Under the pieces are notes generated by a model. That model worked only from the letters and a program-made list of their open reading frames with translations, had not been told where the DNA came from and did not search any database. From Pseudomonas anuradhapurensis (GTDB taxonomy: Bacteria > Pseudomonadota > Gammaproteobacteria > Pseudomonadales > Pseudomonadaceae), in the NCBI RefSeq assembly GCF_014269225.2, contig NZ_CP077097.1:4785001-4849000 (forward strand): a stretch of DNA of 64,000 nucleotides. Direction: 5' to 3'. Both the position numbers and the translations under genes were made by a program. The stretch's first letter is position 1, and each line of letters begins with the position of its first letter. Positions 20,617 through 31,415 of the stretch are shown piece by piece.

Positions 20617-21417
20617 TCAATACCCCGGGCTATCGAAGTCGAGCTTCACCTCGAAGTCCAACGCCCGCTCCACTCCGGTCTCCAGCCGCCCGTCGGCGTG
20701 CAGGCGCAACCAGCGGTACCCAGGCTGCTCTTCACTGACCTTGAAGTCCTCGCTGCCTGCCGCGAACTGAATACAGGTGGACGGCGTGGCCAGCAAACGC
20801 CGACCCGCGCGCATTTCATCCCAGGGTTGGTGCACATGCCCCCAGAGCAGCGCCCGCACCTGTGGATAAGCGTCGACGATAGCGAACAGCGCCTGCGCAT
20901 TGCGCAAGCCGATCGGCGCGATCCAGGCGCAGCCGATGTCCACCGGCTGATGGTGCAAACACACCAGGCAGTGCCGGTCGCCCGCCGACGCCAAGGCCGC
21001 TGTCAGCAGCGCCAGCTGATCATCCTGCAACCACCCGTGGGTCGCCCCGGGCACCGCCGTGTTGAGCATGACGATGCGCCACGCACCGATATCGGTCACC
21101 GCCTGCATCAGCTCGGGGGCAACCTGCGCCATCAGCCGCGCCTCGTCATGGTTGCCTGGCAACCAGCGAGTGAGCACGGCGACCGGCGCGGTCAGTTGGC
21201 GAAACGCTTCATACGACGCCACGCTGGCGTCCTGGGACAGATCACCGGTGCACAACAGCAGGTCGACAAGTGTTTGCTCGCGGCGCACCTGGGCTACTAC
21301 ATGGTGCAGGCTGTCGCGGGTATTGAGGCCCAGCATGCTGCCGGCCGGGTCGGCGAACAGGTGGGCATCGGTCAGTTGCACCACATGCACGGGGCGCGAT
21401 TGATCTGGCTGCGGCAA
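20617..21417 (-). CDS. cpdA: 3',5'-cyclic AMP phosphodiesterase CpdA
   Basis: 266-residue class III metallophosphoesterase. The metal-binding motifs appear in order: QLTDAHLF, CTGDLSQDAS, LPGNHDEA, LVCLHHQP and LLWGHVHQ. CpdA hydrolyses cAMP and so tunes CRP/Vfr signalling. It is in the conserved run nudF, DUF1249, cpdA, yqiA, parE. The 176 bases downstream, before the YqiA-like gene, hold what may be a decayed repeat arm (about 20560-20612) but nothing convincing. Confidence 0.93.
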   Translation of the reverse strand: MPQPDQSRPVHVVQLTDAHLFADPAGSMLGLNTRDSLHHVVAQVRREQTLVDLLLCTGDLSQDASVASYEAFRQLTAPVAVLTRWLPGNHDEARLMAQVAPELMQAVTDIGAWRIVMLNTAVPGATHGWLQDDQLALLTAALASAGDRHCLVCLHHQPVDIGCAWIAPIGLRNAQALFAIVDAYPQVRALLWGHVHQPWDEMRAGRRLLATPSTCIQFAAGSEDFKVSEEQPGYRWLRLHADGRLETGVERALDFEVKLDFDSPGY

Positions 21418-21502
21418 CGGCCGTCTCCTCGAACGGATTCAGCACGGATTATGGCGGTACAACGGTTGCGAGCAAACACCCGCAGCCAAACCACGTCACA
21501 AT

Positions 21503-21955
21503 TCAGCGAACGCTTGCGAGCTCGTGGCCGCAGGCCAGGCAGTGGCTCAGCCATTCGCCCAGGAACAGGTTGAGCTGGGCCTTTTCGTCCGGCTGGTGCA
21601 TGGCCGCGTTGGGATAGGGGTAGATGCTGCGCAGGCGCCGGGCATGCTCGGCGCTGACCACTTCGGCCATGCGTGCATCGTGGTACACCTGCACTTCCAG
21701 GTGCGGTACCGGCAACCATGGCAGGCTGTGCTCCTGGCGCACGTGCAGGGTGGTGGTGTACGGGCACGCGAGCACCACGTCGAGCACCAGTACGCCGAGC
21801 ATCTGGTCGCCCTGGGTCATGCCGATGCGACGCGAGCTCTGGGTGGTGCGCATGTCTGGCAACAGGCGCATCAGCCGGGCGTAGTTGGCCTCGCAGGCTG
21901 CCTGCAGCCCGACCAGGTCGACCCGATAACGCTCGCGCAGCAGGTTCACTTCCAC
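21503..21955 (-). CDS. DUF1249 family protein (YqiB-like)
   Basis: 150 residues, soluble. The central segment QEHSLPWLPVPHLEVQVYHD and YPNAAMHQPDEKAQLNLFLG are highly characteristic of DUF1249, as is the C-terminal WLSHCLACGHEL. Function is unknown; the gene is always next to nudF and cpdA in gammaproteobacteria. Its start overlaps the 3' end of nudF by 10 bases. Confidence 0.88.
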   Translation of the reverse strand: MEVNLLRERYRVDLVGLQAACEANYARLMRLLPDMRTTQSSRRIGMTQGDQMLGVLVLDVVLACPYTTTLHVRQEHSLPWLPVPHLEVQVYHDARMAEVVSAEHARRLRSIYPYPNAAMHQPDEKAQLNLFLGEWLSHCLACGHELASVR

Positions 21956-22563
21956 ATACCTCGTACTTCGTCACGGTTCAGCGCCAGCCATTGCAGGCCG
22001 ATGATGGTTGCCGCGTTGCAAACGCGCCCGTCGCGTACGGCCTGCAAGGCATCTTCGAACGACCATACGCGCACGCGAATGTCTTCGCCTTCTTCCTCCA
22101 GGCCGTGCAGGCCACCCGCGCCTTCGCTGCTGCAACGGCCGAGGTACAGGTGGACGTATTCGTCACTGCCACCGGGCGACGGGAAGTAACGGGTCATCGG
22201 CCACAGCGCGCTGAAGGCCAGGCCGGCCTCTTCTTCGGCTTCGCGGTGGGCGACCTGTTCAGGTTGCTCGTCCTTGTCGATCAACCCGGCAACCATCTCG
22301 ATCAGCCAGGGGTTATCGATCTTGCCCAGGGCCCCTACCCGGAACTGCTCGATCAGCACCACTTCATCGCGTTGCGGATCATAGGGCAGCACGCACACCG
22401 CATCATGGCGCACGAACAGTTCGCGGCTGATCTCGCGGCCCATGCCCCCGGCGAACAACTCGTGGCGCAGGTGCACCTTGTCGAGCCGGTAGAAGCCCTG
22501 GAAGCAGTTATCCCGCTTGACGATCTCGATCGCCTTGGGCACTGAGTTCAACGTGTCTGACAT
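21946..22563 (-). CDS. nudF: ADP-ribose pyrophosphatase NudF
   Basis: 205-residue Nudix hydrolase that splits ADP-ribose to AMP and ribose 5-phosphate. The Nudix box is complete: G-x5-E-x7-REAEEEAGL, starting at GLIDKDEQ. The downstream PSPGGSDEYVHLYLG segment is the usual ADP-ribose specificity region. An in-frame ATG lies 4 codons upstream, but the AGGATTTCC stretch between the two ATGs is the better ribosome binding site, so the start is set at 22563. First gene of the nudF-to-parE run, divergent from the DUF3298 lipoprotein gene. Confidence 0.93.
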   Translation of the reverse strand: MSDTLNSVPKAIEIVKRDNCFQGFYRLDKVHLRHELFAGGMGREISRELFVRHDAVCVLPYDPQRDEVVLIEQFRVGALGKIDNPWLIEMVAGLIDKDEQPEQVAHREAEEEAGLAFSALWPMTRYFPSPGGSDEYVHLYLGRCSSEGAGGLHGLEEEGEDIRVRVWSFEDALQAVRDGRVCNAATIIGLQWLALNRDEVRGMWK

Positions 22564-22747
22564 GGAAATCCTCATTACCTCGTTTACAGCATCGCGCCAT
22601 CCTACTCCGCACGCCAGCGGGTTTCACCCCTTTCCGGTTACCGTTCGCGCAGTCGGGACAGCGCGCTCGCTCTCTGTTAGCTTAGTGGCGAACTGAAGGC
22701 CGCGCAGACGGTCAAAGGCCGACTTTCCCTGTTCTGCAAGGATCACC

Positions 22748-23494
22748 ATGACACTTGTCAAACTGACTTCCGTGGCCGTGCTGGCCCTGGCCCTGGGCGC
22801 CTGCCAGAGCCTGTTCACGCCCAATTACCGGGCGCCGCTCGAGGTCAAGCGCGATGCCTGGGAGCATGTCAAACCCGGCTGCAGCGAAAGTGACTGCCCG
22901 CTGGTGAACATCGACACCATCCACTTCCCAGCCCTGCCCAAACTCGATGGCATCGTCGAAAAACGCCTGCTGCAGTTGACCGAAGACAACCAGCACGGCA
23001 ACACGCCGACTACCCTGCAAGCCTACGAGCAGCAATACTTGGCCACTGCCGACAAGCGCAACAGCAGCTACCTGCAGGCCAAGGTACGTGAACAGCATGA
23101 CGGACTGGTGATCATCGAGTTGTCCAGCTACCTGGACAGCGGCGGCGCCCACGGCATGCCCGGTCGCGGCTTCATCAACTATTCGCGCAAGCTCGACAAG
23201 GTACTGACCCTGCAGGACATGCTGCTGCCCGGCCAGGAAGACACCTTCTGGAAAACCGTCGAGGAATCGCACCGTGCCTGGCTGATGAGCGTGGGCATGG
23301 ACAAGGACGCCGAATTCATCAAGACCTGGCCATTCAAGCACTCGCCGCACATCGCCCTGACCTACGGCGCGGTGGTGGTGAAGTACGAGGTCTACACCAT
23401 CGCGCCCTACTCCATGGGCCACGTGGAACTGAAAATCCCCTACCCGCGCCTGAATGGCGTACTCAAGCCTGAGCTGTTTCCCGGCCGCGGCTGA
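22748..23494 (+). CDS. DUF3298/RsiV-family lipoprotein
   Basis: 248 residues. The signal peptide has a lipobox LGAC with Cys19 (VAVLALALGACQSL). The body matches the DUF4163-DUF3298 architecture: KRNSSYLQAKVREQHDGLVI, then SGGAHGMPGRGFINYSRKLD, then LTLQDMLLPGQE, and YEVYTIAPYSMGHVEL near the end. In Bacillus RsiV this fold binds lysozyme and restrains SigV; here no sigma factor is adjacent and the protein is a lipoprotein rather than an anti-sigma, so the role is open. Its last 32 bases overlap the 3' end of convergent cytX. Confidence 0.82.
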   Translation: MTLVKLTSVAVLALALGACQSLFTPNYRAPLEVKRDAWEHVKPGCSESDCPLVNIDTIHFPALPKLDGIVEKRLLQLTEDNQHGNTPTTLQAYEQQYLATADKRNSSYLQAKVREQHDGLVIIELSSYLDSGGAHGMPGRGFINYSRKLDKVLTLQDMLLPGQEDTFWKTVEESHRAWLMSVGMDKDAEFIKTWPFKHSPHIALTYGAVVVKYEVYTIAPYSMGHVELKIPYPRLNGVLKPELFPGRG

Positions 23495-24746
23495 AACCCA
23501 GCAGCCCATGCACCAGCCCTGCCAGTAGCAATGCCGGCAGGGTCGCCCCCAGGTCCGGCGCCTGTGCGGCGATCACATGATATGCCGCCACGCCCACCAC
23601 CCACGCCAGCAACGCCTGCCAGTGCAGGTTGCGCACCTGTACCGGCAGGCGCCGACGACGGATCAGGTAATGGTCCACCAGCACCACGCCGAACAGCGGT
23701 GCGAACACCGAGCCGATCAGCAACAGGAAGTTCTCGTACTGTGCCAGTGGCGCCAGCAGGGCGATCAGGGTACACAGCACGCCAATGATCAGCGCCAGGT
23801 GCTCGACCTTCAGGCGCACCAGCACGCCTGTGGAGACTGCCGCCGAGTGGATGTCGGCGAAGGCCTTCTCCGCCTCGTCCAGCAGGATCAGCAGCAGTGG
23901 AATGCCCATGCCTGCGCCCGCCAGGGCCAGCAGCAAGGCGTTGACTTCGCCACTGGCGGCGAAGGCCAGGGTGTAGGCCACACCCAGGCTCATCAGCCAG
24001 GTGTTGCCGATGAAATAGCCCACTACCGTGCCGCCGAACACATGCTTGCCGTTGCGGGCGAAGCGCGAGTAGTCAGCGATCAGCGGCAGCCAGGACAACG
24101 GCATGGCGATGACGATGTCGAAGCCCACCGCCAGCGACATCGAGCCGTCGCCGGCACGCTGCCACAACTCGGTCAGGTCGGCCTTGGCGAACAGGTTCCA
24201 GGTCAGCCACAGGCAGGCGCCCAGCAGCAGCCAGATACCCCAGGCGCGCAACACCTTGCGCACGAACGCCAGCGGCCCGCTGACCGCGAGCAAGGTGGCC
24301 AGGGCGCCAAAGCACAGAGTCCAGAGCATCGGGCTGTTCCAGGCACTGGCGTCGCCGAATGCGCGCGCGCCCAGCAGGCTGGCGGCATCGCGCATGACGA
24401 CGATTTCGAACGCGCCCCAGCCTACCAGCTGCAACAGGTTCAGCAGCGCCGGCAAGCGCGCGCCGTAGCCACCCAGGCTGAGTTTCAGGGTGCCCATGGC
24501 CGACAGGCCAGTATCGCTACCGATGACCCCGGCGGCGCCCAGCAACAACACCCCGACAGCAGTGCCCAGGGCAATCGCCAGCATCGCGCTGGCCAGGCCC
24601 AGGCCAGGCGCCAGCATGGCGCCGACCTGCAACACCATCAGGCCAATGCCCAGGGAGAACCACAGCGAGAACAGGTCGCGGGCGCCGAAGATGCGCTGGG
24701 CGGTGGGGACCGGGTGTTCGGGGGAGAATTGGCTGGGTGATGTCAT
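23463..24746 (-). CDS. cytX: Putative hydroxymethylpyrimidine transporter CytX
   Basis: 427 residues with about 12 hydrophobic helices, a member of the purine/cytosine permease (NCS1) family. The N-terminus LWFSLGIGLMVLQVGAMLAP and the helix GWGAFEIVVMRDAASLLG are typical. CytX genes recur with thiamine genes and are thought to import the pyrimidine precursor. It follows thiC on the same strand after 175 bases that hold a long inverted repeat, so it may be partly co-transcribed with thiC. The start MTSPSQFSPEH at 24746 was chosen as the first Met after repeat-derived sequence. Confidence 0.85.
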   Translation of the reverse strand: MTSPSQFSPEHPVPTAQRIFGARDLFSLWFSLGIGLMVLQVGAMLAPGLGLASAMLAIALGTAVGVLLLGAAGVIGSDTGLSAMGTLKLSLGGYGARLPALLNLLQLVGWGAFEIVVMRDAASLLGARAFGDASAWNSPMLWTLCFGALATLLAVSGPLAFVRKVLRAWGIWLLLGACLWLTWNLFAKADLTELWQRAGDGSMSLAVGFDIVIAMPLSWLPLIADYSRFARNGKHVFGGTVVGYFIGNTWLMSLGVAYTLAFAASGEVNALLLALAGAGMGIPLLLILLDEAEKAFADIHSAAVSTGVLVRLKVEHLALIIGVLCTLIALLAPLAQYENFLLLIGSVFAPLFGVVLVDHYLIRRRRLPVQVRNLHWQALLAWVVGVAAYHVIAAQAPDLGATLPALLLAGLVHGLLGFSRGRETAQA

Positions 24747-24789
24747 GCTTGCAGGCACTCGGCAAGGTAGTTTGATTGGACGCGGTCGT

Positions 24790-24906
24790 GGCAGGAGCGG
24801 CCTTGTGTCGCGAAAGGGCCGCAAAGTGGCCCCGGGTTTTCAGCTTCGCGACTGAAATTGCCGGGGCCGCTTTGCGGCCCATCGCGACACAAGGCCGCTT
24901 CTACAG
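24790..24906. repeat. Long inverted repeat (TGTAGGAGCGGCC family)
   Basis: Left arm GGCAGGAGCGGCCTTGTGTC / GCGAAAGGGCCGCAAAGTGG; right arm GGGGCCGCTTTGCGGCCCAT / CGCGACACAAGGCCGCTTCT. It lies 15 bases beyond the thiC stop and before cytX. Both outer ends have diverged from the TGTAGGAG consensus by single bases. Confidence 0.88.
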
Positions 24907-24921
24907 GGTTAGCGCTGCGGC

Positions 24922-27059
<2,138 letters not shown>

Positions 27060-27223
27060 AACATGCGCAGTCTAGACTGGAGTGGTCGGCAAAGCCAAGC
27101 GGGTAAATGCGCGGATGATGAAAGGTACGCCGAGCATTGTTGCCGGGTGCGCATGGCACTACACTGGCCCGTCGCTCGATACTCAACAGTTCAGTAATTA
27201 AACTTCGTACAAGGATTGCCTCT

Positions 27224-28657
27224 ATGCTGCGCAAACTCTCACTGGCAATAGCCGTGTCTTGTGCGTCCAACGGAGTGGCCTGGGCAGCGGACGTGCCCTC
27301 TACAGTGAAAACCGACCTGGTCAGCGTTTACCAGGAAGCGGTGGACAACAACGCTGACCTGGCCGCAGCCCGCGCCGATTACGGCGCCCGTCGCGAAGTG
27401 GTGCCGCAGGCGCGTGCCGGGTTGCTGCCAAACCTGTCGGCCGGTGCCGAGATGATGAACACCCGCACCAAGCTGGATGAGCCATCGATGACCTCCAACC
27501 GCAGCGGCAATTCGTGGAGCGCGACCCTGGCCCAACCGATCTTCCGCGCTGACCGCTGGTTCCAGTTGCAGGCCGCCGAGGCCGTCAATGAACAAGCGGC
27601 ACTGGAGCTGTCGGCCACCGAGCAGAACCTGATATTGCAAACTGCGCAGAACTACTTCGCCGTCCTTCGGGCCCAGGACAACCTGGCCGCCACCAAGGCC
27701 GAGGAAGCCGCGTTCAAGCGCCAGCTGGACCAATCCAACGAACGCTTCGATGTGGGCCTGTCGGACAAGACCGATGTCCTCCAGTCGCAGGCCAGCTACG
27801 ACACTGCACGCGCCAACCGGATCATTGCCGAACGCCAGGTACAGGATGCCTTCGAGGCCCTGGTGACGCTGACCAACCGTGATTACACGTCGATCCAGGG
27901 CGTGGTCCACACATTGCCGGTGCAGGTACCTACCCCGAACGACGCCAAGGCCTGGGTCGAGACTGCCGGGCGCCAGAACCTCAACCTGCTGGCGACCAAC
28001 TATGCGGTTGCCGCTGCCGAGGAGACGCTGCGCCAGCGCAAGGCCGGCCATGCGCCGACGCTGGATGCGGTGGCCAAGTACCAGAAAGGTGATAACGACA
28101 GCCTCGGTTTCACCAACCCTTCCCTGCCAGGGGTGCATTACAGCGGTGATGTCGAGCAGACCAGCGTCGGCCTGCAGCTGAATATCCCGATCTACAGCGG
28201 CGGCCTGACCAGCTCGCAGGTGCGCGAGGCCTACCAGCGCCTGAGCCAGAGCGAGCAGCAACGCGAGAGCCTGCGCCGCCAGGTGGTGGAGAACACCCGC
28301 AACCTGCATCGCGCGGTGAACACCGATGTGGAACAGGTGCAGGCGCGCAAGCAGTCGATCATCTCCAACCAGAGCGCACTGGAAGCCACCGAAATCGGCT
28401 ACCAGGTGGGTACCCGCAACATCGTCGACGTGCTCGACGCCCAGCGCCAGCTGTATACCTCGGTGCGCGACTACAACAACAGCCGCTATGACTACATCCT
28501 CGACAACCTGAGCCTGAAGCAGGCGGCCGGCACCCTGAGCCCGCAGGACCTGCAGGACCTCAAGCAGTACCTGAAACCGGACTACAACCCGGACAAGGAC
28601 TTCCTGCCGCCGGACCTGGCTGCGGCGGCGGCGAAGAACTTCGAACGGCGCCCCTGA
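27224..28657 (+). CDS. tolC: TolC-family outer-membrane channel
   Basis: 477 residues with a signal peptide (LRKLSLAIAVSCASNGVAWA). Two repeats of the outer-membrane efflux protein type follow, with the usual YQEAVDNNADLAAARADYGA start, RPIFRADRW-like beta strand, LRAQDNLAATKAEEAAFKRQ coiled helices, and GTRNIVDVLDAQRQLYTSVR near the end. It should form the trimeric exit duct for efflux pumps and type I secretion. The start at 27224 follows AAGGATTGCCTCT; the longer frame overlaps the riboswitch promoter region. It is divergent from thiC, the same order as in P. aeruginosa. Confidence 0.9.
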   Translation: MLRKLSLAIAVSCASNGVAWAADVPSTVKTDLVSVYQEAVDNNADLAAARADYGARREVVPQARAGLLPNLSAGAEMMNTRTKLDEPSMTSNRSGNSWSATLAQPIFRADRWFQLQAAEAVNEQAALELSATEQNLILQTAQNYFAVLRAQDNLAATKAEEAAFKRQLDQSNERFDVGLSDKTDVLQSQASYDTARANRIIAERQVQDAFEALVTLTNRDYTSIQGVVHTLPVQVPTPNDAKAWVETAGRQNLNLLATNYAVAAAEETLRQRKAGHAPTLDAVAKYQKGDNDSLGFTNPSLPGVHYSGDVEQTSVGLQLNIPIYSGGLTSSQVREAYQRLSQSEQQRESLRRQVVENTRNLHRAVNTDVEQVQARKQSIISNQSALEATEIGYQVGTRNIVDVLDAQRQLYTSVRDYNNSRYDYILDNLSLKQAAGTLSPQDLQDLKQYLKPDYNPDKDFLPPDLAAAAAKNFERRP

Positions 28658-28660
28658 AGC

Positions 28661-28790
28661 GTGAGCGGCCTTGTGTCGCGATGGGGCGCGCAGCGGCCCT
28701 GGGAAAGCACATTCGGTCGTTGAGATGGACCGGGTTTGCTGTACTCGGGGCCGCTGCGCGCCCCATCGCGACACAAGGCCGCTCCTACAG
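28661..28790. repeat. Long inverted repeat (TGTAGGAGCGGCC family)
   Basis: Arms GAGCGGCCTTGTGTCGCGAT / GGGGCGCGCAGCGGCC and GGGGCCGCTGCGCGCCCCAT / CGCGACACAAGGCCGCTCCT lie around a 40-base centre. It starts 3 bases after the tolC stop codon, and the left arm has lost its outer TGTAG. It lies between convergent tolC and waaA. Confidence 0.9.
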
Positions 28791-28822
28791 GAATCGCTTC
28801 GCTGTGAGGATCTATCTGGAAA

Positions 28823-30094
28823 TCAGTTGATGAGATTGCCAAGGCCATCGAGCAGCCGCTGCAACGCCCCCTGATTGGCTCGCATCACCGCCCTGCCCGC
28901 CTCGCCCATGCGCTGGGCATCCTGCGGCAGCTCAATCAACCGGCGCACGGCCTCGGCCAAACCGTCGGCATCGTCCACCTGTTGCAACGCCCCCGCCTCG
29001 CGCAGCATGGCGCTGATCTCGAGGAAGTTGAACACATGCGGCCCCATCAGCACCGGCAAGGCCAGCGCTGCGGGCTCCAGCGGGTTGTGCCCACCGGTCG
29101 CTACCAGGCTGCCGCCAACGAAGGCAATGTCGGCCAGTGCATAGAGGAACAGCAACTCGCCCATGGTGTCGCCGACCAATACCTGCGTCTGCGCATCGAC
29201 CGGGGTACCGGCCGAGCGACGCACGCTGGTGAACTGTTCGCTGCACAGCGCGTGCACCGCAGCGAACCGCTCGGGGTGACGCGGTACCAGGATCAGCAAC
29301 GCATCACCATGTACCTGCAGCAACTGCCGATGCGCCTGCAGGATCAAGGCATCCTCGCCTTCGTGGGTGCTGGCGGCGATCCACACTGGTCGCTGCTCGG
29401 CCCCCCACTGTTCACGCAATGCCCTGGCCCGTGGCAGCAGTTGTTGGTCGACCTTCAGGTCGAACTTGATCGAACCGGTGACCTGCACGCACTCGGGGCG
29501 CGCGCCCAGCTCACGGAAGCGCTGGGCCTCGGTTTCGGTCTGCACGGCAATCAGGCTCATCTCGGCCAGCATCGGCCGGGTCAGTTTGGCGAAGCGCCCA
29601 TAGCCACGGGCCGAACGCTCGGAAAGACGCGCGTTGGCCAAGGCCACCGGGATGCCACGCCGGGCACACTGATGGATATGGTTGGGCCACAGCTCGGTTT
29701 CCATGATGATGCCCAGCTTCGGCCGCACATGGTCGAGGAAACGCCCCGCCGCCCAAGGCAGGTCGTACGGCAGGTAGCAATGCTGCACGCGTGGTTCGTC
29801 GGCGAACAGGGCGCGAATACGCTCGGAACCGGTGGGCGTCATGCAGGTCAGGGTAATCGGCAGCCCAGGGTAGGCCTTGAGCAAGGCACGCACCATCGGC
29901 GCCGCAGCGATACTCTCGCCCACCGAAACGGCATGTACCCATATGCCGCCCCGGCGCATGGCCGGCAGCTTGCAGGCAAAGCGCTCGCCGATGCGCTGGC
30001 CATAGGCCGGCGCCTTGCGCGCGCGCAGGTACAGGCGCAGCGCAACCAGCGGCAGGCCCAGGTGAAACAGCAAGGTATAGAGTGTTCTGTTCAT
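28823..30094 (-). CDS. waaA: 3-deoxy-D-manno-octulosonic acid (Kdo) transferase
   Basis: 423 residues, GT30 family. An N-terminal membrane anchor (TLYTLLFHLGLPLVALRLYL) precedes the catalytic domains. Signature stretches are GGIWVHAVSVGESIAAAP, METELWPNH, LANARLSERS, VTGSIKFDL, IAASTHEGED and GGHNPLEPAAL. It attaches Kdo residues to lipid IVA in the inner membrane. The start MNRTLYTLLF was chosen at the membrane anchor, although no strong Shine-Dalgarno sequence precedes it. It stands apart from the main LPS cluster beginning at 34.9 kb. Confidence 0.95.
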   Translation of the reverse strand: MNRTLYTLLFHLGLPLVALRLYLRARKAPAYGQRIGERFACKLPAMRRGGIWVHAVSVGESIAAAPMVRALLKAYPGLPITLTCMTPTGSERIRALFADEPRVQHCYLPYDLPWAAGRFLDHVRPKLGIIMETELWPNHIHQCARRGIPVALANARLSERSARGYGRFAKLTRPMLAEMSLIAVQTETEAQRFRELGARPECVQVTGSIKFDLKVDQQLLPRARALREQWGAEQRPVWIAASTHEGEDALILQAHRQLLQVHGDALLILVPRHPERFAAVHALCSEQFTSVRRSAGTPVDAQTQVLVGDTMGELLFLYALADIAFVGGSLVATGGHNPLEPAALALPVLMGPHVFNFLEISAMLREAGALQQVDDADGLAEAVRRLIELPQDAQRMGEAGRAVMRANQGALQRLLDGLGNLIN

Positions 30095-30105
30095 GGCGGC
30101 GGAGT

Positions 30106-30996
30106 TTACCCGATCGCGCGCAGGTGCACTGCAAAGCGCTCGGCCAACCACTGTGCGGCCGGGCCCAAGGGCGCGTCACGGCGCCAGGCCAGTTCCGCCA
30201 CCAGGGCCGGCGGTCGCCACTCGCTGTCCAGTTCGACCATGTGCGCCTGGTAGGTCGGGTATTGCACCACGTGTCGCGGCAGCCAGGCCCAGCCCAGCCC
30301 GCGCATCAACAGTTCGGCCATGGCGTAGAAGCTGTCGGCGCGCCACACCTGCGGGCTGATCGCCTCACCGCCCGGGTAGCCACTTTGCTGCGGGGTGATC
30401 AGCAACTGCCGGTGGCGGGCCAGTTGCTGGCGGGTGACCCGGCCTTCGCCTGCCAGCGGGTGGCCGACCGCGCACACGGTAACCATTTCCACGCTGCCCA
30501 AGGCACGCCGGTCCAACGAGGCCGGGATGCTTTCGTGATTGAAAAACAGCCCCAGGTCGGCACGTCGCTCCACCAGTTTGCGCGCGACATCGCCTTGCGC
30601 GCCGCTGGCCAGTTGCACTTCCAAGAACGGGTAGCGGCTGGCCAGTTCGTCGAGGCTGTCGATGACCGGCTGGTAGGGCATGGCTTCGTCCTGGGCCACC
30701 CGCAGCAAGGCCTCCTGCCCGCGCATCAGCGCCAGCGCGCGCCCATCCAGGCGCTCGCATTGGCGCAACAGTTCACGGGCGTCTTGCAGCAGAGCGCTAC
30801 CGTTTTCGGTCAGCTTGGGCTGGCGCCCACTGCTGCGCTCGAACAAGGTGACCCCGAGGTCGGCTTCAAGCATGGCAATCGCACTGCTGATCGCCGACTG
30901 GGCTTTGCGCTGTTCGCGGGCCACGGCCGAGAACGAGCGCAATTCGGCGACCCGCAGGAACGTGCGCAATTGTTCGAGGTTCCACTGTTCGGCCAT
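30106..30996 (-). CDS. LysR-family transcriptional regulator
   Basis: 296 residues. The N-terminal winged helix-turn-helix reads LEQLRTFLRVAELRSFSAVA then QSAISSAIAMLEADLGVTLF, the LysR pattern. A co-inducer-binding periplasmic-fold domain follows from about residue 90. The ATG at 30996 is preceded by GGAGATAGGTG; a GTG one codon upstream is unlikely. It is divergent from an SMR pump gene, and an interrupted dyad of LysR-box type lies directly upstream, so the regulator probably controls itself and the pump. Effector unknown. Confidence 0.9.
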   Translation of the reverse strand: MAEQWNLEQLRTFLRVAELRSFSAVAREQRKAQSAISSAIAMLEADLGVTLFERSSGRQPKLTENGSALLQDARELLRQCERLDGRALALMRGQEALLRVAQDEAMPYQPVIDSLDELASRYPFLEVQLASGAQGDVARKLVERRADLGLFFNHESIPASLDRRALGSVEMVTVCAVGHPLAGEGRVTRQQLARHRQLLITPQQSGYPGGEAISPQVWRADSFYAMAELLMRGLGWAWLPRHVVQYPTYQAHMVELDSEWRPPALVAELAWRRDAPLGPAAQWLAERFAVHLRAIG

Positions 30997-30997
30997 C

Positions 30998-31020
30998 ACC
31001 TATCTCCACTGTTGATAGGT
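30998..31020. promoter_or_regulatory. LysR-type operator between the regulator and the SMR gene
   Basis: ACCTATC, nine bases, GATAGGT: a perfect 7-base interrupted dyad containing the T-N11-A core (ATC-N9-GAT) of LysR recognition sites. It abuts the regulator start codon. A possible sigma-70 promoter for the SMR gene (TTTACC at 31027, 16-base spacer, TAGAAT at 31049) lies just downstream, 28 bases before the ATG. Confidence 0.75.
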
Positions 31021-31082
31021 AATGACTTTACCCCATCCAGGGTGAGTCTAGAATCTGCGGCCTGTTACCGGAGGATCCCGTC

Positions 31083-31415
31083 ATGAATGCCTACACCTAC
31101 CTCGCCATCGCCATTTGCGCCGAAGTCATTGCCACCGCCTCGATGAAAGCGGTGAAAGGCCTGAGCACGCCGCTGCCGCTGTTGCTGATGGTGATTGGCT
31201 ACGCCATCGCGTTCTGGATGCTGACCCTGGTAGTCCGTAGCATTCCGGTAGGGATCGCCTATGCCATCTGGTCTGGGTTGGGGATCGTGCTGATCAGTGT
31301 AGCGGCGCTGGTGATCTATGGGCAGAAGCTGGATGTGCCGGCCATGCTGGGCATGGCGATGATCGTGGGTGGGGTGGTGGTGATCCAGCTGTTTTCGAAG
31401 ACGGCTGGGCATTGA
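31083..31415 (+). CDS. EmrE-like small multidrug resistance transporter
   Basis: 110 residues and four membrane helices, the full SMR size. The essential membrane Glu14 is in YLAIAICAEVIATASMK. The signature helix III, IPVGIAYAIWSGLGIVLIS, is almost identical to that of EmrE. It acts as a dual-topology or antiparallel homodimer that exchanges protons for toxic cations. The ATG follows GGAGGATCCCGTC. Divergent from the LysR gene, whose operator probably controls it. Confidence 0.93.
   Translation: MNAYTYLAIAICAEVIATASMKAVKGLSTPLPLLLMVIGYAIAFWMLTLVVRSIPVGIAYAIWSGLGIVLISVAALVIYGQKLDVPAMLGMAMIVGGVVVIQLFSKTAGH

Noticed and set aside
31083..31415. Mobile resistance cassette (qac-type) for the SMR gene
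   Set aside because: No attC-like site, integrase or insertion sequence is nearby; base composition and codon use match the surroundings.
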